Of a stretch of DNA of 64,000 nt, positions 56,668-64,000 are shown one piece after another. Made by a program: the position numbers and the translations under genes. The notes beneath the pieces were generated by a model. It did not search any database. It was not told where the DNA came from and worked only from the letters and a program-made list of their open reading frames with translations. Position 1 is the stretch's first letter. Every line of letters begins with the position of its first letter. This DNA comes from Christensenellaceae bacterium (GTDB lineage: Bacteria > Bacillota > Clostridia > Christensenellales > Aristaeellaceae), in NCBI GenBank assembly GCA_020025205.1, contig JAHHSO010000006.1, forward strand, positions 23,507-87,506, written 5' to 3'.

Positions 56668-57739
56668 GAGATGCACCTCCGATGACTGCGGCCTGCTCCC
56701 AGTGCAGATAGGCGGTTTCGCCCGGCTGCATGGCATCTGCCATCCGCATTTCGCCCGCGGAGACGGCCTCCGTGCCGTCATGCAGCTTTACATAGGTGAG
56801 GACACTTCCGCCCGCATAGCGAACCTCTGTGACGCAGGCGGGAAGGTCAAAACCATCGACCGGCGTGCGGGACAGACGCAGCCGCTCCGTGCGCACACAC
56901 AATTCGCACTGTTCGCCGGGCGTGAGCTTTGCCTGAGAAGCATCGGCAGAAAACCGGCCGTTTTCGTTTTTCAATATAGCCCTGCTGCCGTCTACGCGCG
57001 CAACAGAGGCCTCAAAGATGGTGCTTGTGCCGATGAACTGCGCGACATATCGGGTCTTGGGCTGGTCATAAATTTCTTCAGGGGTGCCAAGCTGCTCAAA
57101 GTGACCGTTATGCATGACGGCGATCCGGTCGGACATGTTGACAGCTTCTTCCTGATCGTGGGTAATATAGATAAAGGTAATGCCCAGTTTTTTTTGAAGG
57201 CGTTTAAGCTCCACCTGCATCTGGCGGCGAAGCTGCAAGTCCAGCGCGCCAAGGGGCTCGTCCAGAAGGAGCAGCTGCGGCTGCGGCGCGAGGGCGCGGG
57301 CAATGGCGATGCGCTGACGCTGGCCGCCGGAGAGCTGGGCAGGCATTCTTTTGGCATAGTCTGTCATCTGAACAAGGTCGAGCATCTCCGTGACGCGGGC
57401 AGCGGCATCCCGCTTGTTCATTCTGCGCACACGCAGGCCGTAGGCAACATTTTTTGCAACGGTCATATGCGGAAAAAGCGCATAGCTCTGGAACACGGTG
57501 TTTACAGGACGCTTTTCCGGCGGGAGTGCGGTGACATCCAGCCCGCCCAGAAGAACCCGGCCGCTGTCCGGAGATTCAAGACCGGAAATGATGCGCAGGG
57601 TGGTGGTTTTGCCGCAGCCGGATGCACCCAGCAGGGTGACAAATTCGCCGCGGCGCACATCAAGAGAAATATCGTTTAGAATAGAGTTTTCACCGAAGTT
57701 CTTTGTGATATGCTGTAAAGAAAGAAGGGTATCCTCCAT
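56657..57739 (-). CDS. potA: Polyamine ABC transporter ATPase PotA
   Basis: A 360-residue ABC ATPase with a C-terminal TOBE regulatory domain. Walker A GASGCGKTTTLR, Q-loop NTVFQSYALFPHMTV, signature LSGGQRQRIAIARAL and Walker B LLLLDEPLGALDLQL are clear, with the switch in YITHDQEEAVNMSDR. The TOBE part starts near residue 280 (GEQCELCVRTERLRLS). It is the first gene of the operon, under a full-consensus promoter with a leader of about 87 bases. Confidence 0.95.
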   Translation of the reverse strand: MEDTLLSLQHITKNFGENSILNDISLDVRRGEFVTLLGASGCGKTTTLRIISGLESPDSGRVLLGGLDVTALPPEKRPVNTVFQSYALFPHMTVAKNVAYGLRVRRMNKRDAAARVTEMLDLVQMTDYAKRMPAQLSGGQRQRIAIARALAPQPQLLLLDEPLGALDLQLRRQMQVELKRLQKKLGITFIYITHDQEEAVNMSDRIAVMHNGHFEQLGTPEEIYDQPKTRYVAQFIGTSTIFEASVARVDGSRAILKNENGRFSADASQAKLTPGEQCELCVRTERLRLSRTPVDGFDLPACVTEVRYAGGSVLTYVKLHDGTEAVSAGEMRMADAMQPGETAYLHWEQAAVIGGASHGA

Positions 57740-57832
57740 GATTGCCTCCCGGCCGATGCCGTTGTAAGGGAATATCCGCGTCCTTGAAAAGTGGTATCAC
57801 GCGGCGCGAACGAAACTTGTAAAATCAAAACG

Positions 57833-57861
57833 ATTATATGCGAATCGCGTCAGGCTGTCAA
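57833..57861 (-). promoter_or_regulatory. Promoter of potABCD
   Basis: Reverse strand TTGACA (57861-57856), 17-base spacer, TATAAT (57838-57833): a full consensus promoter. Confidence 0.9.
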
Positions 57862-57941
57862 CCGTTGCGCAAACGGATAGAATGGAAATTAGGCATTCCT
57901 GATGGATGGACAGCATGAAAAATAGAAAATTTTTTTAAAAC

Positions 57942-57970
57942 GAACGAAAAGAAAACCTTCAGCACGTCTA
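57942..57970 (+). promoter_or_regulatory. Candidate ECF-type promoter of the sigma/anti-sigma operon
   Basis: GAACGA (57942-57947), a 17-base spacer and CGTCTA (57965-57970) resemble the GAAC...CGTC shape of ECF-sigma promoters. It lies upstream of an ECF sigma gene, so self-activation is plausible. No sigma-A promoter is evident here. Confidence 0.5.
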
Positions 57971-58044
57971 TAGAAGTGAAAGCAGAAAAAACGATCGTGA
58001 TGCTTGATGCAAAAGAATTCGGCCGAAGAAAAGGAGTGAACAGG

Positions 58045-58521
58045 ATGCGTATCGAGGAACTCGTCGATCAGTATGGAGACGACATCCTCAGGCTTTGCCT
58101 CCTGTATATGGGCGACCGGCAGTGGGCCGAGGACGCCTTTCAGGAAACAATGGTTAAGGCGTGGCGCGCACTGCCCCGATTTAAGGGGGAGAGCAGCATA
58201 AAGACCTGGCTGTCCCGGATTGCGGTGAACACCTGCCGGGACATGCTCAGAAGCGGATTCATGCGGATGTACAAAAAAAGTCAGCCGCTGGAAACGCTGC
58301 TTGAGTTGAGCGCGCCGGGGGAGGGGGATGCAGCAGCGGTGACGCAGGCTGTTGTGTCCCTGCCTGGAAAGTACAGGGAGATCATTGTGCTTTCTGCCTA
58401 TAAAGGGATGAAGATTCGTGAGATTGCACAGGTACTTGGCCTCAGCGAAAATACCGTCTCCACACGGCTTAGACGGGCGAGAGCGCGGATTGCGGCCAGC
58501 TTGAAGGAGGGAGAAGCATGA
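58045..58521 (+). CDS. ECF-type RNA polymerase sigma factor
   Basis: A 158-residue sigma-70 factor with only regions 2 and 4. Region 2 contains LRLCLLYMGDRQWAEDAFQE and KTWLSRIAVNTCRDMLR; region 4 contains IREIAQVLGLSENTVSTRLR with its helix-turn-helix. AAGGAG at 58031-58036 gives 8-base spacing to ATG 58045. Its stop overlaps the ATG of the anti-sigma gene by four bases, coupling the pair. The regulon is unknown. Confidence 0.92.
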   Translation: MRIEELVDQYGDDILRLCLLYMGDRQWAEDAFQETMVKAWRALPRFKGESSIKTWLSRIAVNTCRDMLRSGFMRMYKKSQPLETLLELSAPGEGDAAAVTQAVVSLPGKYREIIVLSAYKGMKIREIAQVLGLSENTVSTRLRRARARIAASLKEGEA

Positions 58522-59741
58522 AAGAGAATCGAGTGGAGCAAGCACTGCGAGAGCAGATGGGGCATGTTCAGGTTTCTTCTCGGCTTCGCGCCCAGACGAT
58601 TCAGGCGATGCAGGAAAAGAAGGAGGAAAAACAGGTGAAACATAAAATCAGAACAGCGCTGGTGATGGTGCTTGTCTGTGTGCTGTGTGCGGCAGTCGCG
58701 CTGGCGGCAGCCGGGCACATGGGACTGCTGGACTACATGAGCAGACCGCAGGGCACGGGGCTTCCGGATGATGCAGAAACGTACATTGACACGGATGTGG
58801 CTACTGCGAAAGTGGATGAATACACCGTGAACGTCCGCGAGGCCTATTACGATGGAGAGAGAACGCGTCTGGCCGTGGATATTGTGCCGCCCAAAGGCGT
58901 CTTGCTGACGAGCGATATGTTGAATCTTTCTGACAATTGGCAGAACTTAGTTCAGCAGGATGAATGGGATGAAAGCGACACCCGCACGATACTGGATTAC
59001 TATAAGGAGGGCGGCTATACAAAGATCTGCTCGGTAGACATGTGGGAAGAAAACCCGGAAGAAAAGGGACGTCTTGGCGATTCGTATACATGGGTGCTTT
59101 CAGAGGATAATGTCATGACCATCTTTATGGAAGTGAATTATTCTAAGGAAAGACCGCAGCACGATCTGCACCTGATGGTCGCCGTTGCGCCGTATGATGA
59201 TCTGGAAGCACCGAACGCGTATCCCAATTACGAGAAGCAGGTGACAGCTGAAAGTGTTTTGCCGCTGGAGGCCAAGAAGACTGAAACGGATACGCCGTAC
59301 TATATCAATGAAGAGCCGATCCTGTTTGAATCCATCGGCGTGCGTGTGGATCGCGTGGTGATGGAAGAAAAACCGCTTGAAATTGACTACACGATTGAAT
59401 ACACAATTGTCGACCGCGAAAAGTACGCGCGGACGGATGATGGACTGTGGTTTGAATTCATTGATCCGAACAGCACGGAGACAGAAGCGTGGGCACAGCG
59501 CCTGAAAGATGGCCCGTCCGGCGCCGGACAGTCCGGGCCTGTGGACGGCGATTTTGAAACGGCTGCGCATTTCGTAGAAACGGGCACGCTGGCAGTCGAG
59601 GAAAAATCAGACAGCTACACGCTCCGTGCATATGAATGCTGGGAGAAGAGACGCTTTGATACCTGTACCGTCAATATGCGTCCCGCAAGTCAGGAAGAAG
59701 CCAAGATAGAAGAGCCGCCCGAAGAGCAGGCGGAGGACTAA
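58518..59741 (+). CDS. Membrane anti-sigma factor with DUF4179-like domain
   Basis: A 407-residue protein: a cytoplasmic N-terminus (residues 1-44) long enough to bind the sigma factor, one membrane segment (about 47-66), then an extracytoplasmic domain of DUF4179 type (VDEYTVNVREAYYDGERTRL near residue 100) and a beta-rich C-terminal part with an acidic tail. The N-terminus lacks the HxxxCxxC zinc motif, so it is not a zinc anti-sigma. It is coupled to the sigma gene by an ATGA overlap. Membrane stress sensing is inferred. Confidence 0.85.
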   Translation: MKENRVEQALREQMGHVQVSSRLRAQTIQAMQEKKEEKQVKHKIRTALVMVLVCVLCAAVALAAAGHMGLLDYMSRPQGTGLPDDAETYIDTDVATAKVDEYTVNVREAYYDGERTRLAVDIVPPKGVLLTSDMLNLSDNWQNLVQQDEWDESDTRTILDYYKEGGYTKICSVDMWEENPEEKGRLGDSYTWVLSEDNVMTIFMEVNYSKERPQHDLHLMVAVAPYDDLEAPNAYPNYEKQVTAESVLPLEAKKTETDTPYYINEEPILFESIGVRVDRVVMEEKPLEIDYTIEYTIVDREKYARTDDGLWFEFIDPNSTETEAWAQRLKDGPSGAGQSGPVDGDFETAAHFVETGTLAVEEKSDSYTLRAYECWEKRRFDTCTVNMRPASQEEAKIEEPPEEQAED

Positions 59742-59777
59742 AAAAGATGCAGAGGATTGTTCCTCTGCATCTTTTTT
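59740..59777 (+). terminator. Intrinsic terminator of the sigma/anti-sigma operon
   Basis: A perfect 17-bp stem AAAAAAGATGCAGAGGA / TCCTCTGCATCTTTTTT with a 4-base loop. Confidence 0.93.
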
Positions 59778-59912
59778 GTGCACTCCAAAACGTATCACGT
59801 CGGCCGTGCGTGCTCAACTGAAATTCCCTAAAATAAAAATTCGGAAGAAGGGAGTTTGAGGGATGAAATCCCTCAAGCGGGTCGGGGCGGCAGCCCATCG
59901 TTCTCCTCGTCC

Positions 59913-61544
59913 TCAGCGCATAAATGCTGCTTCAAGGACACCGCGCAGACCGACATAAACAGGCAGCTGACTTTCTTCTATAAGCGCGTCCCCATCGTAT
60001 AAGCGCGTGAAGAGCGTCAGCACACAGGGATGGTCCGGAAGCTGTGCTTCTAAAATGACCATACTGCCGCCGCCAACGGGACAGGCGCGGTCAAAATGCG
60101 CGAGACTTTCGCCCTGTTCTGTTTCCAGCGTGGCTTCTGCACGCAGAGCACCGAAGGACTTGGGGACAAATGCGTGAAGGGAGGCGCTGAAATGAGAGCC
60201 TGTCCACCATGCGCCAAAGAGAGGAAGCGCGCTTAAATGCAGGGGTGCAAGAGCGGTTTGGAGCGCTGCAAAGACATCGGGATCATCCCACGCGCCGGGC
60301 GCACAGATTCCGCCCGAAAGACGACCCTGACGAGCCGCTTCTGCGCGCAGGCGAACGCGCAGCGCGCGCAGCCAGCGCAGGACGGCCTGCACGTCTTCCA
60401 AAGCCGGGTCGATGATGCGACCAGCGGATTCCAAAAGGAGTTCATTTTCTGATGTCCCGGCGGGCGGAATGGGGGTTCCGGCGCTCAGGCCGCACAGCTT
60501 CCACGCGGCCAGAATCAGAGAATCTTTTTCTCGCGGTTCCGGCTTATCCTGAAAGGTGATGCAGGGATCGAATCGTTCACGCACGGAAGATCCCTTTGGC
60601 GCAATCTGCCGCACGGAAATGCCTGCAAGCGACATGGCGCGGTAAAAGAGCGGCGGGGCAGGCACAGGCACACAGACCGCCGAACAGTGGATGTCAGAAA
60701 GCCGGGCCAGCAGCTCACTGGGCGGCAGAAAGCATTCTTTGGGTGTCAGCGGCAGATCGAACTTGGCACGGACGCCTGGATAGCCGCAGAGTATCGTTCG
60801 GCTGTCGCAGAGGATTGGACAATTCAGCTTTTTAAACAGCAGGAATTTAAGGGAAGGCAGCGGGCTGCCGGTGCCAAAGCGCGGCGCGGGCAGAGAAAGG
60901 CAGACGGAAACGTCCTGTCGTTCGCCTTCATGAAGAGACAGCGTCGTGTCCCATGAGACAGGGGCTTCTCCTGCGCAGATACCTTGTGCGCGGACGACAT
61001 AGGTGCCCGCTTCCCGCGCAAAGACAGTTAATTCGGCGCACATGTCTGTATAGTCTGGGCGAATGCGTATTTGTTCCAGCCGCGCAAAGACGGCAGTGTG
61101 CAGCATCACAGGGCCGCAGATGCCGGCGGGCCGCGAATCATCAAACGCGAGGCGAAGGGTGCGCTGTCCGTGGCGCAGCATTTGGGGCAGGGACAAACGG
61201 AGCGCGCCGGAGGTAAAGTCAACGAGTTTGATGGCGTCCAGATAGACACTGCCTTGTCCGCAGATCATGTCAAATAATAACTCTGCATCTCCAGAACCGA
61301 GCCGATCCATATCCAGTGTGAGGGTCAGCTCGATAGGGCCTTCTATGTCTTTTGGAATCAGCGCGGGCAGTGCAAATGGCGCGTCCTCACGATCAGACAC
61401 AATCGCCTCTTCGCTTTCGCCCAGCAGGTCTGCAAAAGCGCTGAGCGCTTCTTCGCCGGGGAGGCTGAATGCCTTTTCTTTCTTTTTCAGGTGTTCGGGC
61501 AGATGAAGGGCGCTGATGCGCCAGCCGGACAGGACGGGGATCAT
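59913..61544 (-). CDS. Uncharacterised large protein, remotely GH2-like
   Basis: A 543-residue cytoplasmic protein. The N-terminal third is beta-rich with YLDAIKLVDFTSG and RPAGICGPVMLHTAV, recalling the sugar-binding jelly roll of GH2 glycosidases (in which GIWGPVxL is typical), then FAREAGTYVVRAQGIC like the immunoglobulin domain. A third part (about residues 280-480) could be a degenerate barrel, but I see no glycosidase acid/base or nucleophile motif. It may be a non-catalytic relative. The ATG overlaps the stop of the NUDIX gene by four bases, so both are made together. No signal peptide. Not a recognised family. Confidence 0.6.
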   Translation of the reverse strand: MIPVLSGWRISALHLPEHLKKKEKAFSLPGEEALSAFADLLGESEEAIVSDREDAPFALPALIPKDIEGPIELTLTLDMDRLGSGDAELLFDMICGQGSVYLDAIKLVDFTSGALRLSLPQMLRHGQRTLRLAFDDSRPAGICGPVMLHTAVFARLEQIRIRPDYTDMCAELTVFAREAGTYVVRAQGICAGEAPVSWDTTLSLHEGERQDVSVCLSLPAPRFGTGSPLPSLKFLLFKKLNCPILCDSRTILCGYPGVRAKFDLPLTPKECFLPPSELLARLSDIHCSAVCVPVPAPPLFYRAMSLAGISVRQIAPKGSSVRERFDPCITFQDKPEPREKDSLILAAWKLCGLSAGTPIPPAGTSENELLLESAGRIIDPALEDVQAVLRWLRALRVRLRAEAARQGRLSGGICAPGAWDDPDVFAALQTALAPLHLSALPLFGAWWTGSHFSASLHAFVPKSFGALRAEATLETEQGESLAHFDRACPVGGGSMVILEAQLPDHPCVLTLFTRLYDGDALIEESQLPVYVGLRGVLEAAFMR

Positions 61545-62101
61545 CCGTTTTTCTGCCGCGCGAGCATCTCGCGAGCCATCAGCAGACCGCAGATGGTTTT
61601 GCTGTCGCGGATTTCGCCCGCCATTACGCGGCTGACAGCCTCCTCCAGAGGCAGGCGGACAAGGCCGAGAAACTCATCTTCATCGGGATTTGTTTCGCCC
61701 TGCCTGAGATCCTGTGCCAGATAGATGCTGATTTTTTCCGTACAGAATCCGGGGGTTGTAAAAAGGCTGGTGAGCGGGGTCATGCGCCCGGCGGTCAGGC
61801 CGGTCTCTTCCCGCAGTTCGCGCACGGCGCAGTCCATGGGGTTTTCCTGTATGCTGTCCAGCTTGCCTGCCGGGATTTCCAGCGTCACGCGGTCGATGGC
61901 AACGCGGTGCTGAGCAACAAGGAGCGTCGTTCCGTCTTCAAAAACGGGAACAACGGCTGCGGCTCCGTTGTGCACAACGATCTCCCGCGGTGCCGTATGT
62001 CCATTCGGACAGGTTACCTGCCATTTTTCAACATGGATAATCTTCCCGTCATAAATTGTATCCTTGGAAAAGGGGACTTCTCTGAGTGAATCGTTTTGCA
62101 T
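61541..62101 (-). CDS. NUDIX hydrolase, ADP-ribose pyrophosphatase type
   Basis: A 186-residue hydrolase. The NUDIX box is seen as GKLDSIQENPMDCAVRELRE followed by ETGL, and VAQHRVAIDRVTLEIPAGKL precedes it as in ADP-ribose pyrophosphatases; YDGKIIHVEKWQV is the N-terminal dimer strand. It cleaves ADP-ribose or related nucleoside diphosphates. AAAGGAG at 62115-62109 fixes ATG 62101. It is the first gene of a two-gene unit with the large uncharacterised protein. Confidence 0.92.
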   Translation of the reverse strand: MQNDSLREVPFSKDTIYDGKIIHVEKWQVTCPNGHTAPREIVVHNGAAAVVPVFEDGTTLLVAQHRVAIDRVTLEIPAGKLDSIQENPMDCAVRELREETGLTAGRMTPLTSLFTTPGFCTEKISIYLAQDLRQGETNPDEDEFLGLVRLPLEEAVSRVMAGEIRDSKTICGLLMAREMLARQKNG

Positions 62102-62245
62102 ATCTGTGCTCCTTTCGGAATAGCGTTTAAAAGCCATGCAAATGAAAGTTTAAAATTCCTCCTATAATTTCGCCTTTGGCGGGATGAATCCCTGCTTCTT
62201 ATTCGTCTTATACTCGTAAAGCACTGGCAAACGTTTCAAGCAGAG

Positions 62246-62274
62246 TTGACAGGCGGCATTTGTCGATTTACAAT
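62246..62274 (+). promoter_or_regulatory. Promoter of the repeat-rich SH3 protein gene
   Basis: TTGACA (62246-62251), 17-base spacer, TACAAT (62269-62274), 61 bases before the ATG. Confidence 0.82.
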
Positions 62275-62334
62275 GAAACAGCAGGAAGCCGTACAAAGGT
62301 TGGACGGGTTTGCCTGAAAAGGAGGACGAAAAGT

Positions 62335-64000
62335 ATGAAAAAAATCATCCGCCGAATGATGGCGGGCGTTCTGTGCGCTGCAATGGCGCTGGGCGCCGTG
62401 TCTGTATCGGCAGAAGACTTTTCCAGCATGGGCCTTTCGGCACAGCTGAATCTTTCGCTGGCTGACGGGTCTGCACGGGCGATCCCCGTGACAACGGTTG
62501 TGACCACACAGGGGAACACCGTCTTCTGGGTGGACACGTCTATGCTGATGGAAGAAGAGCGGCTGGCGCTTGAGGGTGCCCGCATCGCGTTTGTCGATCA
62601 GCTGGGCGCGGTTGTGGCAGAAGTCACCCTGTCCGGCATAGACTGGGCGATGAATGCCCCGGTTGATGTGCCTGTGAATCCGGAAGATCCGCAGGCACAA
62701 ATCATCACCGTGATGCCCGCGATGATGCCCGCACCGATGACGCCGGAAGAGGCTGATGAGGTGCTTGCAGAGTTTGGCTTTGCGGCGCCGGTAGAGCCGG
62801 AAGTGCCATTTGAGCCGGAAATGCCACTTGAGCCGGAAATGCCGGTAGAACCGGAAATCCCGGTAGAACCGGAAGTGCCGGTAGAACCGGAAATGCCGGT
62901 CGAGCCGGAAATGCCGGTCGAACCGGAAGTGCCGGTAGAACCGGAAATGCCGGTAGAGCCGGAAATGCCGGTAGAACCGGAAATGCCGGTCGAGCCGGAA
63001 ATGCCATTCGAGCCGGAAATGCCATTCGAGCCGGAAATGCCGGTTGAGCCGGAAATGCCGGTCGAGCCGGAAATGCCGGTCGAGCCGGAAATGCCGGTTG
63101 AGCCGGAAATGCCGATTGAGCCGGAAGTGCCGGTAGAACCGGAAATGCCGATTGAGCCGGAAATGCCGGTCGAGCCGGAAATCCCGACCGATCCGGAAAC
63201 AGAAGTCCCTTCGAATCCTGAAACGGCGGAGCCTGTTGAAGTTCCGCAGTATCTGGGTGTGAATGAGGGTTCCGTTCTGTATGATGCGATCAACGGCAAC
63301 GTGCTTCAGACGCTTTTTGCAGGCGATGTTCTGGATGTATTGGATGCTCAGCGGGATGAATCGGGTGTCATCTGGTATTATGGCACGGATTACCGCACAA
63401 TGACCGAGGGTTTCGTTCGTGAGGATGAGGCTCAGGTGATTGAAGAGAGCACCGCATTTGGCTACATGGATCAAATTGACGATGAACTGAACGGCGCGGA
63501 CGTGCTGCCGGAATATGCAGGTGTGAATGCAGAATCCGTGGATCTTTACATGGAGATTCACGGCAAAGTATTGGCAACGCTCTCCGGCGTGGATGTTATG
63601 ACTGTTTCAGAAGCCGTGCAGGATGAGAGTGGTGTCCTTTACTACTGGGTTCAGGATTACCGCACGGGAAGCGAAGGCTATGTTCGCGCGGATCAGGTGA
63701 TTGGTTTGGAAGAAGAAGCTGCCATGATCCTGATGGGACAAATTGAAGAAGAGAATGCAGCTGCACAGCCCACGGAAGAACCTGTCGAGCAGGAGACAGA
63801 AGAGCCTGCCCAGCAGGAGACGGAAGAACCTGCCCAGCAGGAGACGGAAGAACCTGCCCAGCAGGAGACGGAAGAACCTGCTGAGCAGCCGACGGAAGAG
63901 CCAGTTGAGCAGCCGACGGAAGAGCCAGTCGAGCAGCCGACGCAGGAGCCTGCCCAGCAGGAGACAGAAGAGCCTGCCCAGCAGGAGACAGAAGAGCCTG
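62335..64000 (+). CDS. Secreted repeat-rich protein with SH3 domains (cut by window edge)
   Basis: At least 555 residues, without a stop before the window ends. Residues 1-27 are a signal peptide (SVSA cleavage). A beta-rich domain follows, then 22 copies of a six-residue VEPEMP-type repeat (about residues 153-284), two bacterial SH3-like modules (starting near 303 and 399, each with GSVLYD or ESVDLYM and an ESGVxYY core) and a second, eight-residue repeat tract rich in Gln, Glu, Thr and Pro (from about residue 477). The layout, with stiff stalks separating wall-binding domains, suggests a cell-surface or peptidoglycan-associated protein; any catalytic domain would lie beyond the edge. AAGGAGGA precedes the ATG. 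Confidence 0.88.
   Translation, partial: MKKIIRRMMAGVLCAAMALGAVSVSAEDFSSMGLSAQLNLSLADGSARAIPVTTVVTTQGNTVFWVDTSMLMEEERLALEGARIAFVDQLGAVVAEVTLSGIDWAMNAPVDVPVNPEDPQAQIITVMPAMMPAPMTPEEADEVLAEFGFAAPVEPEVPFEPEMPLEPEMPVEPEIPVEPEVPVEPEMPVEPEMPVEPEVPVEPEMPVEPEMPVEPEMPVEPEMPFEPEMPFEPEMPVEPEMPVEPEMPVEPEMPVEPEMPIEPEVPVEPEMPIEPEMPVEPEIPTDPETEVPSNPETAEPVEVPQYLGVNEGSVLYDAINGNVLQTLFAGDVLDVLDAQRDESGVIWYYGTDYRTMTEGFVREDEAQVIEESTAFGYMDQIDDELNGADVLPEYAGVNAESVDLYMEIHGKVLATLSGVDVMTVSEAVQDESGVLYYWVQDYRTGSEGYVRADQVIGLEEEAAMILMGQIEEENAAAQPTEEPVEQETEEPAQQETEEPAQQETEEPAQQETEEPAEQPTEEPVEQPTEEPVEQPTQEPAQQETEEPAQQETEEP
62791..63186 (+). repeat. 22 tandem 18-bp repeats encoding VEPEMP units
   Basis: Each unit follows gtNgaRccggaaRtgccg. 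Variation is mainly at the first codon (Val, Phe, Leu, Ile) and in M/V/I at position 5; third positions vary freely, so the units are not freshly identical. Confidence 0.95.
63763..64000 (+). repeat. Ten tandem 24-bp repeats encoding QQETEEPA-type units
   Basis: The tract begins AQPTEEPV and alternates between QQETEEPA and EQPTEEPV subtypes; the last unit is cut by the window edge. Confidence 0.9.

Noticed and set aside
62791..63186. CRISPR-like periodic repeat
   Set aside because: The 18-bp period without spacers lies inside a coding frame and encodes VEPEMP units, so it is a protein repeat.
62236..63561. 441-codon reverse frame rich in HFRLDRHF repeats
   Set aside because: Antisense reading of the VEPEMP repeat tract; low-complexity artefact.
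1..64000. tRNA, rRNA, prophage or insertion-sequence genes
   Set aside because: None was recognised by eye; a covariance-model search for tRNAs would be the decisive test.

Overview
The window looks like chromosome from an anaerobic, low-complexity Gram-positive-type bacterium (class Clostridia by gene content; family not determinable from the sequence alone). Pointers are formate-tetrahydrofolate ligase, rubrerythrin plus desulfoferrodoxin, Firmicutes-typical uncharacterised families (DUF3048, DUF3842, DUF4177, DUF4179, DUF2812), strong AGGAGG-type ribosome binding sites, frequent TTG/GTG starts, and sigma-A type promoters close to TTGACA-17-TATAAT. GC content appears to be in the mid-50s percent. 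I saw no tRNA, rRNA, CRISPR array, insertion sequence or prophage gene, so this reads as core chromosome with small accessory patches.

Layout. 1-10 kb: the start of glycogen phosphorylase (cut by the left edge), a 2-keto-3-deoxygluconate kinase, an rRNA m5C methyltransferase, a thioredoxin-reductase-like flavoprotein, maltose phosphorylase, and a short operon of uncharacterised proteins. 10-18 kb: purine nucleoside phosphorylase with D-aminopeptidase, a self-regulated MerR protein with membrane and zinc-ribbon parts, a split ThrE-type exporter, a secreted metallo-beta-lactamase-fold protein, an APH-type kinase and a membrane-bound XRE regulator. 18-33 kb: parB-parA with an unknown third gene, the TldD/TldE protease pair, two tandem phosphodiester-glycosidase-domain proteins, fhs, serC, then dnaA and a clear replication origin (DnaA boxes and an AT-rich tract, 31298-31782). 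dnaN, recF, rpmH and rnpA are not next to dnaA.

33-50 kb: ROK glucokinase, GH13 alpha-glycosidase, a PadR/DUF2812 pair, aldose 1-epimerase, AsnA, a glycogen synthase carrying an unexpected C-terminal SCP2-like domain, oxidative-stress genes, and several secreted proteins. 50-58 kb: a cobalamin-riboswitch-controlled corrinoid ABC transporter followed by a divergent adenosyltransferase-like gene, then potABCD. 58-64 kb: an ECF sigma/anti-sigma pair, a large uncharacterised GH2-like protein coupled to a NUDIX hydrolase, and the start of a repeat-rich secreted SH3 protein that runs off the right edge.

Themes. Alpha-glucan turnover (glycogen phosphorylase, glycogen synthase, maltose phosphorylase, GH13, glucokinase, epimerase) is spread over separate transcripts. 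Three regulators (MerR at 11.9 kb, XRE at 16.7 kb and 49.2 kb) join a DNA-binding domain to membrane segments. Two solute-binding proteins have signal peptides without a lipobox. The most unusual single gene is the glycogen synthase-SCP2 fusion. All functions are read from sequence motifs; no database search was possible.
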